From assembly GCA_047967505.1 (NCBI GenBank), contig CM106540.1: a DNA stretch of 64,000 nucleotides. One strand, written 5' to 3'. The position numbers and the translations under genes are program-made. Below, in pieces: positions 1-14,000 of this stretch. A model generated the notes under the pieces. It did no database searches. It worked only from the letters and a program-made list of their open reading frames with translations, and had not been told where the DNA came from. Numbering within the stretch: the stretch's first letter is position 1; every line of letters starts with the position of its first letter. Source of the DNA: Dipteris shenzhenensis. Lineage: Eukaryota; Polypodiophyta; Polypodiopsida; Gleicheniales.

Positions 1-1112
1 ATCAAGCCGCTTGGAGCTCAACGCTCCTGCTACAATGAAGTCACAGAGAAATGAGGCGGCGAACTAGCAAGGCTCGTAAAGACCTTTATTGAAAACTCAC
101 GTAGACCTTCCCCAGCTAAAACCCTCCTCCAATTCACATGCATTCAATTCAGTGTTTTGACGCAGATGCAACCCCTCTCCAATTTGCATGCATTCGATGC
201 ATGTGTTGACGTAGATGCAGCTGGTAGTTGCAGGTAACAACTGGCAGTTTCAAGGTAATAAATACACCCAATCATGAATTTTGATTTTGAGTATACTAAA
301 TAATCCTCTATTTTCCTCTTTGCCAAAAATGAGGCGTCGCTAAGGCTACCCCTCAGGGCAGGCCAAAAACCCTTGAAAGTTTTTGGGTAGCAATGGGGAT
401 ATAATTCTTTTGTTAAGGTTATCTTTAATTTGGTTATGTTACTAACATAAGCTAGAAAAGGCTGAGAGAATAAATTCCATTAATGTATTTAGAGAAAAGT
501 GAGAGGGGTGAAAAGGAAGTGATCATAAACAAAAAAATTAATGATCTTTCTAGATGGAGGTTTAAGCTCCTTTAAATATGTCAATGCGGCATCACCCACT
601 GCCTTCCTCTGCATGCTTGTCTTTCCAGCCCTCTGTCATAGGTACTCGCTACCCTGCCTTAGTTGGCAACTCCTTGCCTATCCACCTCCAACTGTGACTC
701 CTCTCATATCCACCTCTAGCCTCACCATATGCACCTTGCTATCCTACACCGTTGTTGTATCTGTAGCACAGAATCATGAGGAAAGCTTTGGTTCATGGTG
801 CATAGGGGAGGGAGCGATGGAGGTGGAGAGAAAGGGGCAGGGTGGGTTGAAGAAGCATGCCAGAGGAAGCTCATGGCTCCGAGAACCATCTCCGACGGGC
901 AAGAAATACATGCGAAGGAGGTTTTTGGGCGACGAGGTAGGGGTGTGTGGGTGGAGGAGGAGGGAGCGACCCTGAGCGATGAGGGGGTTGTGTGTGGGCA
1001 GAGGGTGAAAGACCCTAAAATTTTCTCCGCGATCAAACATCTCGCCTTTTTTGATCATCCTTACGAATTCTATGAAATGTGTGGGCGATGAGGTGGGGGT
1101 GTGTAGGCAAAG
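1..1112. repeat. Long direct repeat, copy 1 (cut by window edge)
   Basis: This stretch matches 3042-4268 in the same orientation, starting from the first base of the window, so its left end is not seen. Copy 2 carries about 60-70 extra bases (around 3500-3570) and scattered substitutions. The right part is very G-rich on the + strand, with GGGTGTGTGGG-like runs. The match stops near 1112 and 4268 without TG...CA ends, so I cannot call the copies LTRs. No open frame in it resembles a known protein. Confidence 0.8.
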
Positions 1113-1660
1113 GAGGACAGCTTGTACTTTTGCACGTTTTTTGCCAAAAACAAAAAACCATGCTGAAAATGTCAGTTTCTAGAAGACTAATGACTGTGGA
1201 TGCATGTCAAGAATCTGCCCACGTAAACCGAGAAAACCAACCATTGATATTGAAAACACGATTGACTTTGCAGATTTGTTTTTGTGAAAGAGATTAATAA
1301 ATAAGTGAAAGTATAGACGAAAGAATCAGTCACCACATTAGAATTTGGAGTCAACAGTCAGACGCAACGGACTAACAAAACGTAAAGGAGACACGAACAA
1401 CAACATTAGAATTTGGAGTCTAGCCTCAGATGAGAGGAAGCTGAGATTTCTAATGCTGTAGGTCTATTCGAAAGATGCGATGATGGAAAAATTAAACCAG
1501 AGGGAGTTGTCGACGCCCAACACTCAGAAGATTTGAGTATTTTGTGAAAGTAGTAGGAAATAGGAGGGTCACGATATGACCAGTAGATCATGGAAGTAGC
1601 AGGAGTTGGGAGGGTCACGATACGGCAACTAGAGAACAAAGAAAAGTAAGCAACAACAAA
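1113..1660. other. Spacer between the direct repeats, nothing recognised
   Basis: AT-rich non-coding sequence with no coding similarity, RNA gene or clear repeat that I can support. Confidence 0.6.
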
Positions 1661-2372
1661 CTCATGGTTATAAGACACGTTAAGACACGCTTTAGACACG
1701 AGTGCCTAAAGTGTCTTAAAGATAAGACATGTCATTTTATTAATTAATATTTAATTAATATATGTGTAAGTATACAAGTGTATAACTTGCTTGCATAGAT
1801 AGTTGCTAGATTCTAGAAGTATAATAAGCTACACTTAAACAATACAAAAAGGAATAATGCACTTGTACAATGTACTCAAGACTTAAAAGTTGAAGTTAAG
1901 ACTCAAGACTCAAGAGCTTGCAAGTTAGAGTCACAACTCAAGAGCTTGCAAGTCACGAATCACAACTTTAAAGATTTAAACTAACAATTAAATCTTGATA
2001 TTCAAAAATCTAGATAAACAACTTAACAAAAGCCTAAAGGGCTACATAGATTACATACCAACATCATTAATCAATACACATAAATATCATGGCAATAGTG
2101 TGTCAATTACATGTGACATGAACGAAATATGCATGCTGATACATATAATTGAAAGGAAACTTTCGACTCTCAAGATTCATCCTAATCTAAATCTGTGAGG
2201 TCACTACCACTACTGGATCCGAAGTCACCATCAATGATAGCATGGTTACGTCAAACTCGATGTTTGTTGTTACACCCCACCCACTAAAAAAAAAAAAAGA
2301 GTGTCTAAAGGTAAGACACATGTCTTAAGTGTCTTATCATAAGACATGAGTGTCTTAACAACCATGAATGAG
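1661..2372. mobile_element. MITE-like stretch flanked by degenerate inverted repeats
   Basis: The left end reads CATGGTTATAAGACACG, followed by several further AAGACAC/GTGTCTT motifs up to about 1732. The right end (about 2298-2366) carries the reverse complement, GTGTCTTAACAACCATG, preceded by more AAGACAC/GTGTCTT motifs. The interior is AT-rich, non-coding and about 0.7 kb. Facing ends and lack of coding suggest a non-autonomous DNA transposon. No exact target duplication could be fixed, so the class is open. Confidence 0.35.
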
Positions 2373-3041
2373 CTCATACAACATTCCAAGTCCCTACGAC
2401 CATCTGCTGCTCGTATATATGCAATGAAGTTCAGCTTCCAAAATGCGACGACCACGAATAGACAAAACACAAAGTGGCAACAACAACGTCAAATGAAAAA
2501 TAAAATACCATCGGCAGAATTCTGGTGTTTCTTTGACTCAATGTCTCCACACTCCATAACGCCAATTTTTGCAAACTCTGGTGTCTCCAATGTGTTCAAA
2601 ATATGAGGATATGCTTTTGCTAGTCCTGCACAAAAACATCAAATATCTTAGCAATCAAAGCACATGCAAAGAGCGATCGAATATGCATGCAAAAGGAAGA
2701 AAGGATGTTTGTGAAAATCAAGAACAAGGCAAGTCATCAGGCACCCTTCATGAAAGCGCCACTGTTTGTGTCCATCAGCTCAATCGAACCCTCCATTCTT
2801 GCTATTCTTGTTTGCTGCAATCGATCTAAGTATGTGATACAAAAGCTTAACACAACTACAAATTTATAGTGCACAGCAAAGTTCAAGAGTTGCATATCCC
2901 GACGGATGCAATGAATACTGAAAATCCTCCATATATTCGCTGCAAACGTCTATTGCATGTGGAATAGGCAAAAAACATTGCAAAGAAGATACGCTTGTAA
3001 TTGCCATTAAAAAGGCAGAGTATTCATATGCAAGAAGACGA
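2373..3041. other. Spacer before repeat copy 2, nothing recognised
   Basis: No coding similarity or RNA gene is evident. The short open frames present resemble no family. Confidence 0.5.
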
Positions 3042-4268
3042 TATCAAGCCATTGGGAGCTCAACGCTCTTGCTACAATGAAGTCGCAGAGGAATGAGGTG
3101 GGCGGACTAGCAAGGCTCGTAAAGGCCTTCATTGAAAACTCACGTAGACCTTCCCCAACTAATAACCCTCTCCAATTCGCATGCATTCAATTCAATGTTT
3201 TGACGCAGATGCAACCCCTCTCCAATGCGCATGTATTCGATGCATGTGTTGACAAAGATGCAACTGGTAGTTGCAGGTAACAACTGACAGTTTGTAGGTA
3301 ATAAATCCACCCAATCACGAATTTTGATTTTGAGTACACTAAATAATCCTCTAATTTCCTCTTTGCCAAAAATGAGGCGTCGCTAAGGCTACCCCTTTGG
3401 GTAGGCCAAAAACCCTTGAAAGTTTTCAGGTAGCGATGGGGATATAATTCTTTTGTTAAGGTTATCTTTAATTTGGTTATGTTAAGCTCACTCAGATAAG
3501 CTAGAAAAGGCCAAAATAGAATACCCCTCTTAGAGGAAAATGACACTGGCCCTAAATAGGGAGGCTATGAGAGAATAAATTCCATTAATTTGTTTAGGGG
3601 AAAGTGAGAGGGGTGAAAAGGAAGTGATCATAAGCTAAGGTAGAACAAAAAAATTAACGATTTTTCTAGATGGAGGTTTAAGCTCCTTTAAATATGTCGA
3701 TGCGACATCGCCCACTGCCTTCCTCTGCATGCTTGCCTTTTCGGCCCTTTGCCATAGCTACTCGCTGCCCTGTCTTAGTTGGCGACTCCTCGCCTATCCA
3801 CCTCTAGCTGCGACTCCTCTCATATCCACCTCCAGCCTTAGCATATGTACCTCGCTATCCCTAGACCGTTGTTGTATCTGTAGTGCAGATCATGAGGAAA
3901 GCTTTGGTTCATGGTGCATGCGGGAGGGAGCAATGGAGGTGGAGAGAAAGGGGCAGGGTGGGCTGAGGAAGCATGCCAGAGGAAGGAGCGAGAACCAGAC
4001 CTTAGAGGAAGCTCACGGCTCCGAGAACCATCTCCAAGGGGCAAGAAATGCATGCGAAGGAGGTGTGTGGGTGGTGAGGCAGGGGTGTGTGGGTGGAGAG
4101 GAGGAGGGAGCGACCCTGAGCGAGGAGGGGGGGTGTGTTGGTGGAGGGGGAAAGACCGACCCTGAGTGACCTTGAAATTTTCTCCGCGATCAAACGCCTC
4201 GCTTTTTTTGATCGTCCTTACGAATTCTATGAAATGCGTGGGCAGCGAGGCGGGTGTGTGTGGGCGGA
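3042..4268. repeat. Long direct repeat, copy 2
   Basis: This is the second copy of the sequence at the window start, beginning ATCAAGCCATTGGGAGCTC and ending in a G-rich tract near 4268. It holds an extra segment of about 60-70 bp relative to copy 1. It ends about 350 bp upstream of the RRP8 start codon, so it may overlap the RRP8 promoter region. It could be one LTR of a non-coding element or a segmental tandem duplication. Confidence 0.8.
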
Positions 4269-4464
4269 GGGGGAGGGGTAGGGTACGCTGAGCAGAGATG
4301 AGGTGGAGGGGGAAGGAGAGTTATATTAAGGGGTAGGGAAAGTTACAATAGGGTGTTTAGTTAGATCAGATGAGGGGTTTAATGAGCTTAGAATAGGGTG
4401 CTAATTAGATCACCAAATAATTTTTTCAATGAATCTTTCAAATCTTTAAAGTTTTGTTAACGTA

Positions 4465-4617
4465 ATGCAGTTTTGTAATGCAGACACTACAAACCTATTC
4501 GAACAAATCGGATGCTTGAATGAGGAGATCAAGAATTTTTTAGATTTAGGAGAGCCATTAGAAAAAATAAGTTCCATGCTTTGTGACATGACAGATTCAG
4601 AGCTCACATTATGTTAA
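4465..4617 (+). other. Upstream ORF of 50 codons before RRP8
   Basis: An ATG at 4465 opens a 50-codon frame ending with TAA at 4615-4617, four bases before the RRP8 start ATG at 4622. The peptide is acidic and reads like protein (it includes NEEIKNFLDLGEP) but matches no family I know. If transcribed it would be a uORF that limits RRP8 translation. It could instead be chance, or part of an unseen upstream exon. The RRP8 frame itself has a stop at 4589-4591. Confidence 0.3.
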
Positions 4618-4621
4618 AGAG

Positions 4622-5029
4622 ATGCTATCGTTCAGTGGGAAGCGGTGGCAGGATACTGATCAACCGCCCAAGAAGAAAAGGCGAGTTTGCCCGGTAGGTC
4701 TTAAGGTGTCTCACTATGCGTTGGGACTTTTCAGACCAAACCCGCATTGGAAGAAGCCCAGACGTGAAGGAAGGAATGTACACGGACATCTTCTTGGCAT
4801 CGACAAAAGAAAAGAAACAGACTTAGAGAGGCACAATGATAAATCCACTCAAGGGCAATCCGTTAGAGAAGAAGAATTAGCTCCAAGTCTATTACAAAAA
4901 CATAATGACGCCGAATCCAAGGCTGACAGTACTGGGGCGAATAGTTCGTGCCTGCGTCCTCGGATAATTGGAAATGATGGAAAAATTGTCTCCAAAGCAC
5001 AAGCGAAACATAAAAGCTTCCTGGAAAAG
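4622..5029 (+). CDS. RRP8: RRP8 exon 1
   Basis: Encodes residues 1-136, the basic, poorly conserved N-terminal region with PPKKKRRV. It ends at SFLEK with donor GTGCGT at 5030. Read without splicing, the frame runs only four codons further (VRGE) before a stop at 5042-5044. Confidence 0.85.
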
Positions 5030-8000
5030 GTGCGTGGTGAATGAATGTTATTTTAAAACGGCAATCGGGGGAAAATAATTAAATGCAGATTTGTAACAGT
5101 TCTCATGTGATATTACGGCTAAGTTGCTGGCATCGCCTTTAGGACGTAGGAGGGAGTGCCTAGTTCTGATTGGAGCACTCTACGGGCTGCAACTAGACCT
5201 GAACTTTCCCTTACTGAGGATTATGACTGACTTGAGGAAGAAAGGTGGGAGGAGCAGCATGCCAGTTTACGACTCAGGACGGAGGTGCCCATTTTTGACA
5301 ACTGAATGAAAGCATCTCAGTGGCCTCCGCTTGGAAAGCCTAGGGCTGCAGTAGGATCAGCCTTTGACGATTGAAGCTTTGGGCTGGAATAAGTGGATAG
5401 ATTTCCTACGTGTAGTATTCTTCCAAATGTGTGTTCCGGCCTCCAATGCCTTGGCCTAGTGGTTTATGCATCTATCTGTACTTTGTCATAGCTGTACCTA
5501 GGAGATTAGATAGAACAGTTGGGTAGTTCAATGTTATGATCACTAGTGGTTTATGCATCTAACTGTACTTTGTCATAGCCGTACCTAGGAGATTAGATAA
5601 AACAGTGGAGTAGGTTCAATGTTATGATCACGAGAAATAGTCATCCCCGCAATTCTCTAAGGGTTTGGTATATAGATTAGGAAATGAACAAGTAAATGAT
5701 CAAACGATAAGAACATTTCAACTGAGTACAGATGGGTAGTTGAAATGGTATATCAGGTGTTCGCTTAACAAGCTACTTAAAGTCTAAATGCAATGTGAAT
5801 GCACGAGTAACGAATTTTTATGTGGTCTTGTAGATACAATCGAGGTTGTCAGGAGGTCAATTTCGAATGTTGAATGAGAAGCTCTACACCTGCAGGTATA
5901 TGTCTCATAGGAAATCACATTGTTCAATGTGTAAAATCTATTTTTTTCAATTGACGGTAGGGGTAAAGTGTAAATCCAGCTAAATCCAGCTTCTATCATG
6001 TTTCTAAGTTTTTGATAAGTAAACTCAAGTCTTTGACGTTGAACAATAACTATACACCATTGTGAAATGGTTCAAGTGCATTTCTTCCTATGTGCTCAGT
6101 GGTGGTGATGAAGTGGTCATATTACATTTCCACTCGAGCCTTCTCCCCCTATTCTTGTTCTCTGCATAAAGATATATCGACATAGATGTCTTGTGTTGAT
6201 TCACAAAGTGAAAAAAATGCATGTACCATCAAAACTTAATATGGGCATTGACAAAGTTTTGTGCAGTTTTTGTTCTAGTGTAAAGCAGCTTCCTTTGACA
6301 ATGACGTGCTAAATGTTCTCATGCTGTTATGCAGTGGTGAAGAAGCTTGCAAAATTTTCAAAGAAGATCCTACCGCATTTCAATTTGTAAGCAATACTTT
6401 TACGTTTTTGTTCCCACTTGTACATTAGGGGAATGCATTTATAGTACTTTTATTTGGCTTCCAGTAGTACACTCAAGGTAAGGTCAACATTTTGTATTGG
6501 TTGACAAATTTTTGTTTGGAGCATGGTTACTAGGGAAGGGGAATGTTCTGGGAACATGGGATGCTAGAACTGGAATGTCACGTCATATGGCACATCATCA
6601 TATGACAGAAATATACCCAAATATGATTTTTTACAGCTCCGTTTCAACTTTTGTAAAAACACAGTCGAAATTTGAAATGCATTATGCCACACATGATGGA
6701 TGATATTCAATAGATTATAAAGCATATAAATATGCAATATACAAGAAAAGGAGGCCAAGCCCCAAAAGTAATGGCCCATGTAATACATTGCCACAAGCAA
6801 GTGCATTGGGCCCATAGCCAATACAAAATATGCAGACCTCAAGAGTCAAGTACATGTTATGGAAAAAAACCAAGGAACAGCATTGCAGAAGGATTCTGAG
6901 GATGCTGGAACATTGTTCCTAGTCTTCTGGGTTTTGGTCTGCATAGGTGGTATTAGGCTGGTGTTCCAGGTGTTCCCCCTTGCCCTGATCCTCTGGAATG
7001 GAGGAAAGTAACTATGAGGGGCCTTGCCTTTAGTACATTCAATGCTTTTAATTCTCTTCTTCGAGAAGCAACTCCACTTTTGGTCTGTTTATGAGTACTG
7101 TGACGTGTCTTTTGTGTGTTTAGCCTTTTGCCAACAAAGCTTGCACGGTAAAATTGCGGGAACTCATATGAAGAAAGTATGACAAATGTAATTGTAAGAA
7201 TATTATTTACAGTGTAGCGCTTGCTTCATGAGAACCTTTTCATGGACTTAGTCATGAGGTCGTTTTCACGACACTACTATGTCCATCACTTCTCGTAAGC
7301 AGGGGCCTGCACACATATTTGTTGACAGTACAGATTTGTATGACATACGTTTCCTTGTATGACATACGTTTCCTCTTAAGCATACTACGTATTTTCTATT
7401 ATGATGTATTGAAATTTATTTGCTATTCCAATTGTTCCCCTTCCCTTCTCTTTAATGGGATGCACGGATTAGAATAAGGAGAATAGTTCATGATTCTAGA
7501 GGAGTTTCCTTTTGTGATGTTCTTTAGAGGACAGACATTATCAAGTTTCTTATGCATCTGAATGACAGTATCATGCAGGCTATCAAGAGCAAATGAGGCG
7601 ATGGCCACGCCAGCCAGTGGAAGCCATCATTGACTGGCTAAGAGCAAGAAGCACCGCTCTAGTTGTAGCTGATTTTGGTTGTGGTGAGCCTTTGGCTAAA
7701 TAATCTTCATGCTAATCTTTGCAGTTACAATGCAGGGAATTACTTTTGTAATTTATAAGTCATAATTCAATTAGCTAAAGCTCTAGACCATTTAGACACC
7801 ACATATATAAAATTTGATTATATGTCTCCCTTGAGGAAGTTTAGTGAGCCAATACATGTCACTAAAGGTCATGCAAATTAGTCTTTTTGGGAAATATGCA
7901 TGGACAGGTTGTGAGAAGGAATGCTGATTGTCATAGCCATGAGGGCTTTAATTTGACAGTTTTTGAAAATCAAAGATTCCTAATGCAATGGCACCGTGTG

Positions 8001-11000
8001 CTTTAAAGGAGATGGCAGGTTGGCAAAGTCCGTACAAAACCAAGTTTTCTCCTTGGACCTTGTAGCATCTGACACAGCAATCATTGCTTGCAATATGGCT
8101 CATGTAAGAAAATGAAGTTTGAAAGCATAAGATGTAGCAAGGGAATAGTCGCTATCAATTTCTCTCAGTAGCTCCTTTTGTTGCAGACCCCCTTGAGCAC
8201 CTCATCAGTTGACGTTGCAGTATTTTGCCTTTCACTGATGGGCACTGATTATCCAAGCTTTCTAAAGGAAGCACATCGAGTTTTGAAGTCCAGGTATGAA
8301 ATCACTTTTTAGACCCGCTTTGGATAGGACTTAGTCTAGATTTTAGACAAGTGGCATGTTGCCAATTTGAAATGAGCTTGAAGCTCTTGTAATAAAGGGG
8401 ATTTTTCACGTTTTGAGAGAGAGAGTACCAGACAGCTCTACGCTGAACTTTTGTAACAGATTCTCTTCAAGTAATAAAATACCTTCGGGGGGGTCCAGCC
8501 CGACATGTTGTCCTGGGCCCTATTGTCTTTGTAGAGAGAGGGAGAGCAAAAGGGGAAGTGTGCTTGCTGTCTTTTACGGAGGAGATTCGTAGTGAATCAA
8601 AGAGAAATTGTTGTCCGTAACAGAGCGTGTGGGATTTCGTCTGATTTTAGTGGGCACACCTTGAGCTAGGTCTGCAGCTTCCTCAGCCTTCTTGGTCCTC
8701 CAGAATAGGCTCCAAGCGCTGGTCTTTGCTGCTCCTGCCGCTCCTGCTTGCTGCTCCAGAGAATGATGAAATGAGGCCTGACGCCTCTCCTTTTATAGGC
8801 CCTCAAGGGCCCCTTGTAGTAGCCGACTGGCAGCCCCTTAGTGGCCGACCAGTCTGCTAAAAAACCGACGCCACAAGCCCCTTTATCTTGGGCTGTGGGT
8901 AGTACATGTGGGGCTGTGTGCCCTCTGCATTTATGTGGGGGCCCAGCCCCCTTTATTTAGGGCAAGTGTTGGGTGCAGGAAGCAATGGAACGGGAGTGGA
9001 GTGCGGGAAGCAAACAACAAGCTGGAGCAAAACGTAGTACTGCTCAAATGGATAAGAGGGAAATACAAAGGGTGACCTATATGGTCCCCAAGTCAACCAC
9101 ATGGTTGACCAGTGAAGTCCACTCATAGAGTTGATTTGACCTACAAGGCTCATACCAAGGTTAAGTGCTAACAAACCCCTCTCCATGGCATGGCTGAAGT
9201 ATCTTGGAAATATCTTAGGAATACCTGGAAACTACATCATGGTTGCACATATTCATCCCAGAGGGATATAGCAACCTATGATAAGTATAATAGAGTGATC
9301 CCTCACGTAATAAAAGGAGCCAAGTGTAAAGCATGTCGAAATGCCTCAAACTTGGGCCGCGGTAAAGCTTTCGTGAAAAGATCTACCAAGTTGTCCTCGG
9401 TGGGAACATTGGACATTTGGATGTCTCCACCAGACATTCGCTCTCAAACATAGTGATAGTGGACTTCAATATGCTTTGTGCGCGCATGAAACACTAGGTT
9501 TCTAGCAACCGCCAAAGCACTCTGGTTGTCGGTGTAGATCGTAGTAGAGTCGGGGTGAATGATATCAAGATCTGCCAGTAACTTGCGAAGCCAGACGCAC
9601 TCTACTGTAGTTGCGAAAGCTGCTCTGTACTCAGCCTCACAATTGGATGTGGCAACTGTAGGTTGCTTCTTGCTGAACCAAGAGATGCATGAAGCTCCAA
9701 GCATAAAACAGTTGCCGCTGTGTGACACCCTAGTGCCGTAACATCTTGCCCAGTCGCTGTCCATGAATGCATGCAAAACAATCGGGGCCTCTGAACCATA
9801 GAGTAAACCCAAATCCTGCGTGGCCTTCAAGTATCGAAAGTCCCGCTTCACTGCTTGCCAATGCTGCGTACTAGGCTTGTGCATGTACCTGCTGAGATGG
9901 GAAATGGCATACTGAAGATCAGGCGAGGTATGACAAAGGTATATGAGGCAACCAACAGCCTGCTGATAAAGGAATGCATCAAATGGCGGACTTCCATCCT
10001 CGGAGGAGAAACGAAAGCTAGGCTCCAATGGAGTAGAAACTGGCTTGCAATCGTCGAACTAGAACGATCAAGGAGTTGTCCAATATACTTGGACTGACTC
10101 ATCATTATACCCCCCTCAACATATGTAAACTATATGCCCAAATAATAGTGCAACTGGCCCATATCTGTCATGGCAGAAGACTGCTGTAAATCAGCCTTGA
10201 AATCTGCAATTTGTTTCATATCTGGCCCAGTGATAAGCATGTCATCCTTATATAAAATCAGAATTAAAAATTATGATGCACTCTTTCGGACATAAGGAGT
10301 GGCCTCGGTTGGGCTATTCTGAAAGCCACGGGCTGTCAAAAATGCATGTATCTTGGCATATCATGCCCGGGGTGCCTGCTTCAAGCCATAGAGGCAAACC
10401 ATATTTTCAGAACCTAATTGTTCAAAACCAGGTGGCTGAGTGACATAGACCTCTTCCTAAAGATCATTATGAAGGAAGGGAGTCTTGATGTCCAGCTGAT
10501 GAACCTCCCAATGCCGATGAGATGCCATAGCAATAACACACCTGATAGTAGTAATGCGTGAGGTGGGAGCAAAGGCCTCCTCAAAGTCAATGCCGTGCTG
10601 CTGTGCATATCCCTTCACAACCAAGCGGGCTTTGAGGCGGTCAACATTGCCATCAGCTTTCCTTTTCACCTTGTAGACCCACTTTGTGCGAATGGCATGC
10701 TTGCCTGCTGGGAAGTCACACTACTCCCAAGTCTTGTTTGCATGAATGGATTCGAGCTCAGCCTTCATGGCATCCATCCATTCCTTGCTGTCAAAGGCAT
10801 CCTTGTGACATAAAGGTTCCTCATTGCAGGCAGTAGCAACCAAACCTACAGCCAAATAGTTGCCATGCATATGTTTATGTGCACCTCTAGTGCGGGCTGG
10901 CAAAGGCTCAGCTTGTTTGCTGTCCCTGAGTGTGTCCAAAAGCCATCTTGGGACTGATTTTTGTTGTTTAATGACAGCACTGCCTGCTCAATAGCATGAT

Positions 11001-14000
11001 CATCAACTAAAGGCATATCAGGCTGAGCAGGAACTATTGGAGAAGGATGTGCACTGGTAGAAGTGTATGGCACAACACTCTGCACTGGTTGCTCTGGATC
11101 TACGGGCGACTGAAAGAGAGGGAACAATAGTAGGCTGTTTTTTGCATTCCAGCCAAGGTAAAGGCATATTTTCAGCAAATACAACATCCCTACTGACAAT
11201 GACCTTGCCCGTGCTGGGCTGATACAACTTGTATCCCTTGCTCTCTGCGCTATAACCAATGGATATGCATTTTACAGCTGTTTCTTCAAGCTTGTGCCTC
11301 AGTTGATGTCACCACAATGTAAATATCCTAAGTCAAAGTAGAGTCGACCATAAAGAGTTCTCATATGTGTTAATTATGGTCAAAGAGTTCTTTTAATGGT
11401 CAAAGAATTGATTACGGTCAAAGATACTTGACTCTGGTCAAGTAAGCTTGATTTCGGTCGGCGGGGAGACTTGGTTTGTTACCAAGAGGGTTAACTGCGG
11501 TCAACCAAAGAACCACAGAGTTGACCACGGTCAGAGAGTGTTGACTTCGGTCAACGAGACTTGGCATGCGCCAAGAGGGTTAACTACAGTTAACCAAGTT
11601 GTGCCAACTTCGATTGGAGAGATGTGCCAGCTTGGGTTGGAGAGACTTGGCCATACTTAAGGCGCCACGACCATTGGTCAAAGCTCCTTAATTACGACCA
11701 ACCCTAAGAATTGTGTTGTGTTCACATGTTTGTTCAGTGGGAATGCCCACCTGTGACTAGGATTAGTCCACAGTTTATTATTTGCATGCAAAGCGCTAAC
11801 AATTAATGGGTGCCATGGTGGTGCACTTTAATTAATTGTTGCAGGTACTATGAGGGGCTAAAGACTCAAGCAATTTGGAGTGTAGCAAGTATTTTGGAGG
11901 CTACCCGTGTGACCAAGTGCTACGAAGACTCCATAAATTGCCCTTAGAGGCATGTAATAGGACTTAGTCTAGATTTTAGACAAGTGGCATGTTGCCATTT
12001 TGGAATGAGCTTGAAGCTCTTGTAAAATGGATTCACGCTTGAAATTTGTATCAGGCAGCTCTACGTTGAACTATGTACTCACTTTCTCTCTTCATGAATA
12101 AAAAACCTTCGGGGGGGTCCAGCCCGACGATTGTCTTGGGCCCTAGTGTGTTTGTAGAGAGAGGGAGAGAGAGAGAGCAGAGGAGAGAAGATTGCAGAGT
12201 GTTTTTGTGATGAAGATTGCGGCTGAGATGGCACATGAGCATAAGCCAATGACCCGAATACCCGCATATGAGAAATTTCAGGTTTGCGACCGTGCCATGC
12301 CTCGTAAGGTGTGATAGTCTTCAATGCGTTTGTGCGTGCCCGATTGAGCACATAGTTGGAGCACATAACATCCAACCAGAACCTATTTGGCAAAGACTTT
12401 CCTTTGAGCATGTACTTGCCCATTTCCATCTCTGACCGATTTTTCCTCTTTGCTAGCCGGCTTTGTTGTGGAGTATAAGGCATTGTACATTGATGAATAA
12501 TACCCCGAGCTGCCAAAAAATCAGTGAGTTCATGGGACATGTACTCTCCCCCCTGTCAGTGCGTAGAGTAAGGAGCCTGTTCCCTGATTCATTTTCAGCC
12601 ATGGCAAGCCAATGTCTGAATCATGGGAACACATGAGATTTGGCCTTCATGCCATATATCAAATTTGGTGTAGTCATCCACAAAGGTAGAAAAGTAAAGG
12701 TAGCCCCCAAGAGATGCTGTCCGCATCTGCCCGCACACATCACTATGCACAAGGTGAAGCTTCCTGGATGCACCAATTGTCCCATTTTTTGGAAATGAGA
12801 AAGGGTGCATTTTGCCCGACAAGCATCCCTCACAAACATGTTTAACCGGTGCATGCATGGGTGGTAGAGCAACGACCATGTTTTGTGAATGCATTTTTAA
12901 CCAAGCTTCTGTAGTTGAGGTGACCCAACCTTGCATGCCATAAGTGGGAATCTGAAATTACAGATTCAGGCACCAAATTTGCCTCTATAGCAGGCTGTTT
13001 GTCATAAACATCAAGATGATATAGCCCATAAGAAAGTGACCCAATAAGTACTATGATGTCATCGTACCGTTTGTCATACACGGCACATCGATCACCATCA
13101 AAGAGAACTGGAAAGCTATTCAAGGATATGGCTGCAATGGAGATGAGGTTCTTCTTTATACGTGGGACAAACAAAACGTCCATGAGCTCTAATCACCTGA
13201 AACTGAAGTGACCTCGACCTGGCCAATCCCTTTCACGAGATATGATGCATTGTTGGCACATGTCACTGTGCCACCATGTGGAGCAGCCCCCAATGTCTGA
13301 AAGAGTGATTTGCAAGAAGTGATGTGCTTGGAAGCTCCATTGTTGAAGCACCAATCTGACTTAGAATCTAAGACAGACAAGGATGTAGCATGCTTCTTTT
13401 CAGAAGCGATGCGCTTGCGACATTCAGAAATGTCATGTCTTGGCTTCTGGCAATAATTACAACGTTTGCTGTTTTTCTTCTTTTCATTAAACGGGGCAGA
13501 ATTAGATGAGTGTCCAGCAGTAGATGAGCCTCCAGAAGGCTTGGGTTTGCCCATTCTTTCCTTTATTTTTGTGATTAGCGACAAAAGCTTGATTTGCAAT
13601 TTGAGAGGTAGCACGATTTGTGCGACTTTGCTCTTCTTGCAGGAGAAGGGAAACAAGCTGGTCGAAAGTGTTAAGTGTTGGGATTGCCCATGGCAACCAA
13701 CCTCAATATAGTAGCAAAACCCCTGGTAGGACTCAGGAAGTCCATTAAGTGTCGTGGACTCTACCTGAGCATCTGAAATAATTTCATCCACATTAATGAG
13801 CTGCTCTTGAAAATCCTTCATTTTTGTGATGTATGGATCCATGCTGTCCCCCTCTTCCATTTTGACATTCTCCAATTGCCTGCGTAGCAACACGTGCCCA
13901 TTGCGAACCTTGTAAAGGTGATCCAAGATGTCCCACGCAGCCTTTCATGTTTTGCAAGACCAAATGTGAGGAATGATATGCCTCGACTGAAAAAAGCAAT

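Noticed and set aside
541-975. 144-codon frame and its counterpart at 3729-4169
   Set aside because: They sit in the low-complexity G-rich end of the direct repeat and the frames diverge between copies.
144-3546. A minus-strand frame of about 60 codons open in both direct-repeat copies
   Set aside because: Both copies keep it open with many replacements, but it matches no family and lies in repeat DNA; chance is the simpler reading.
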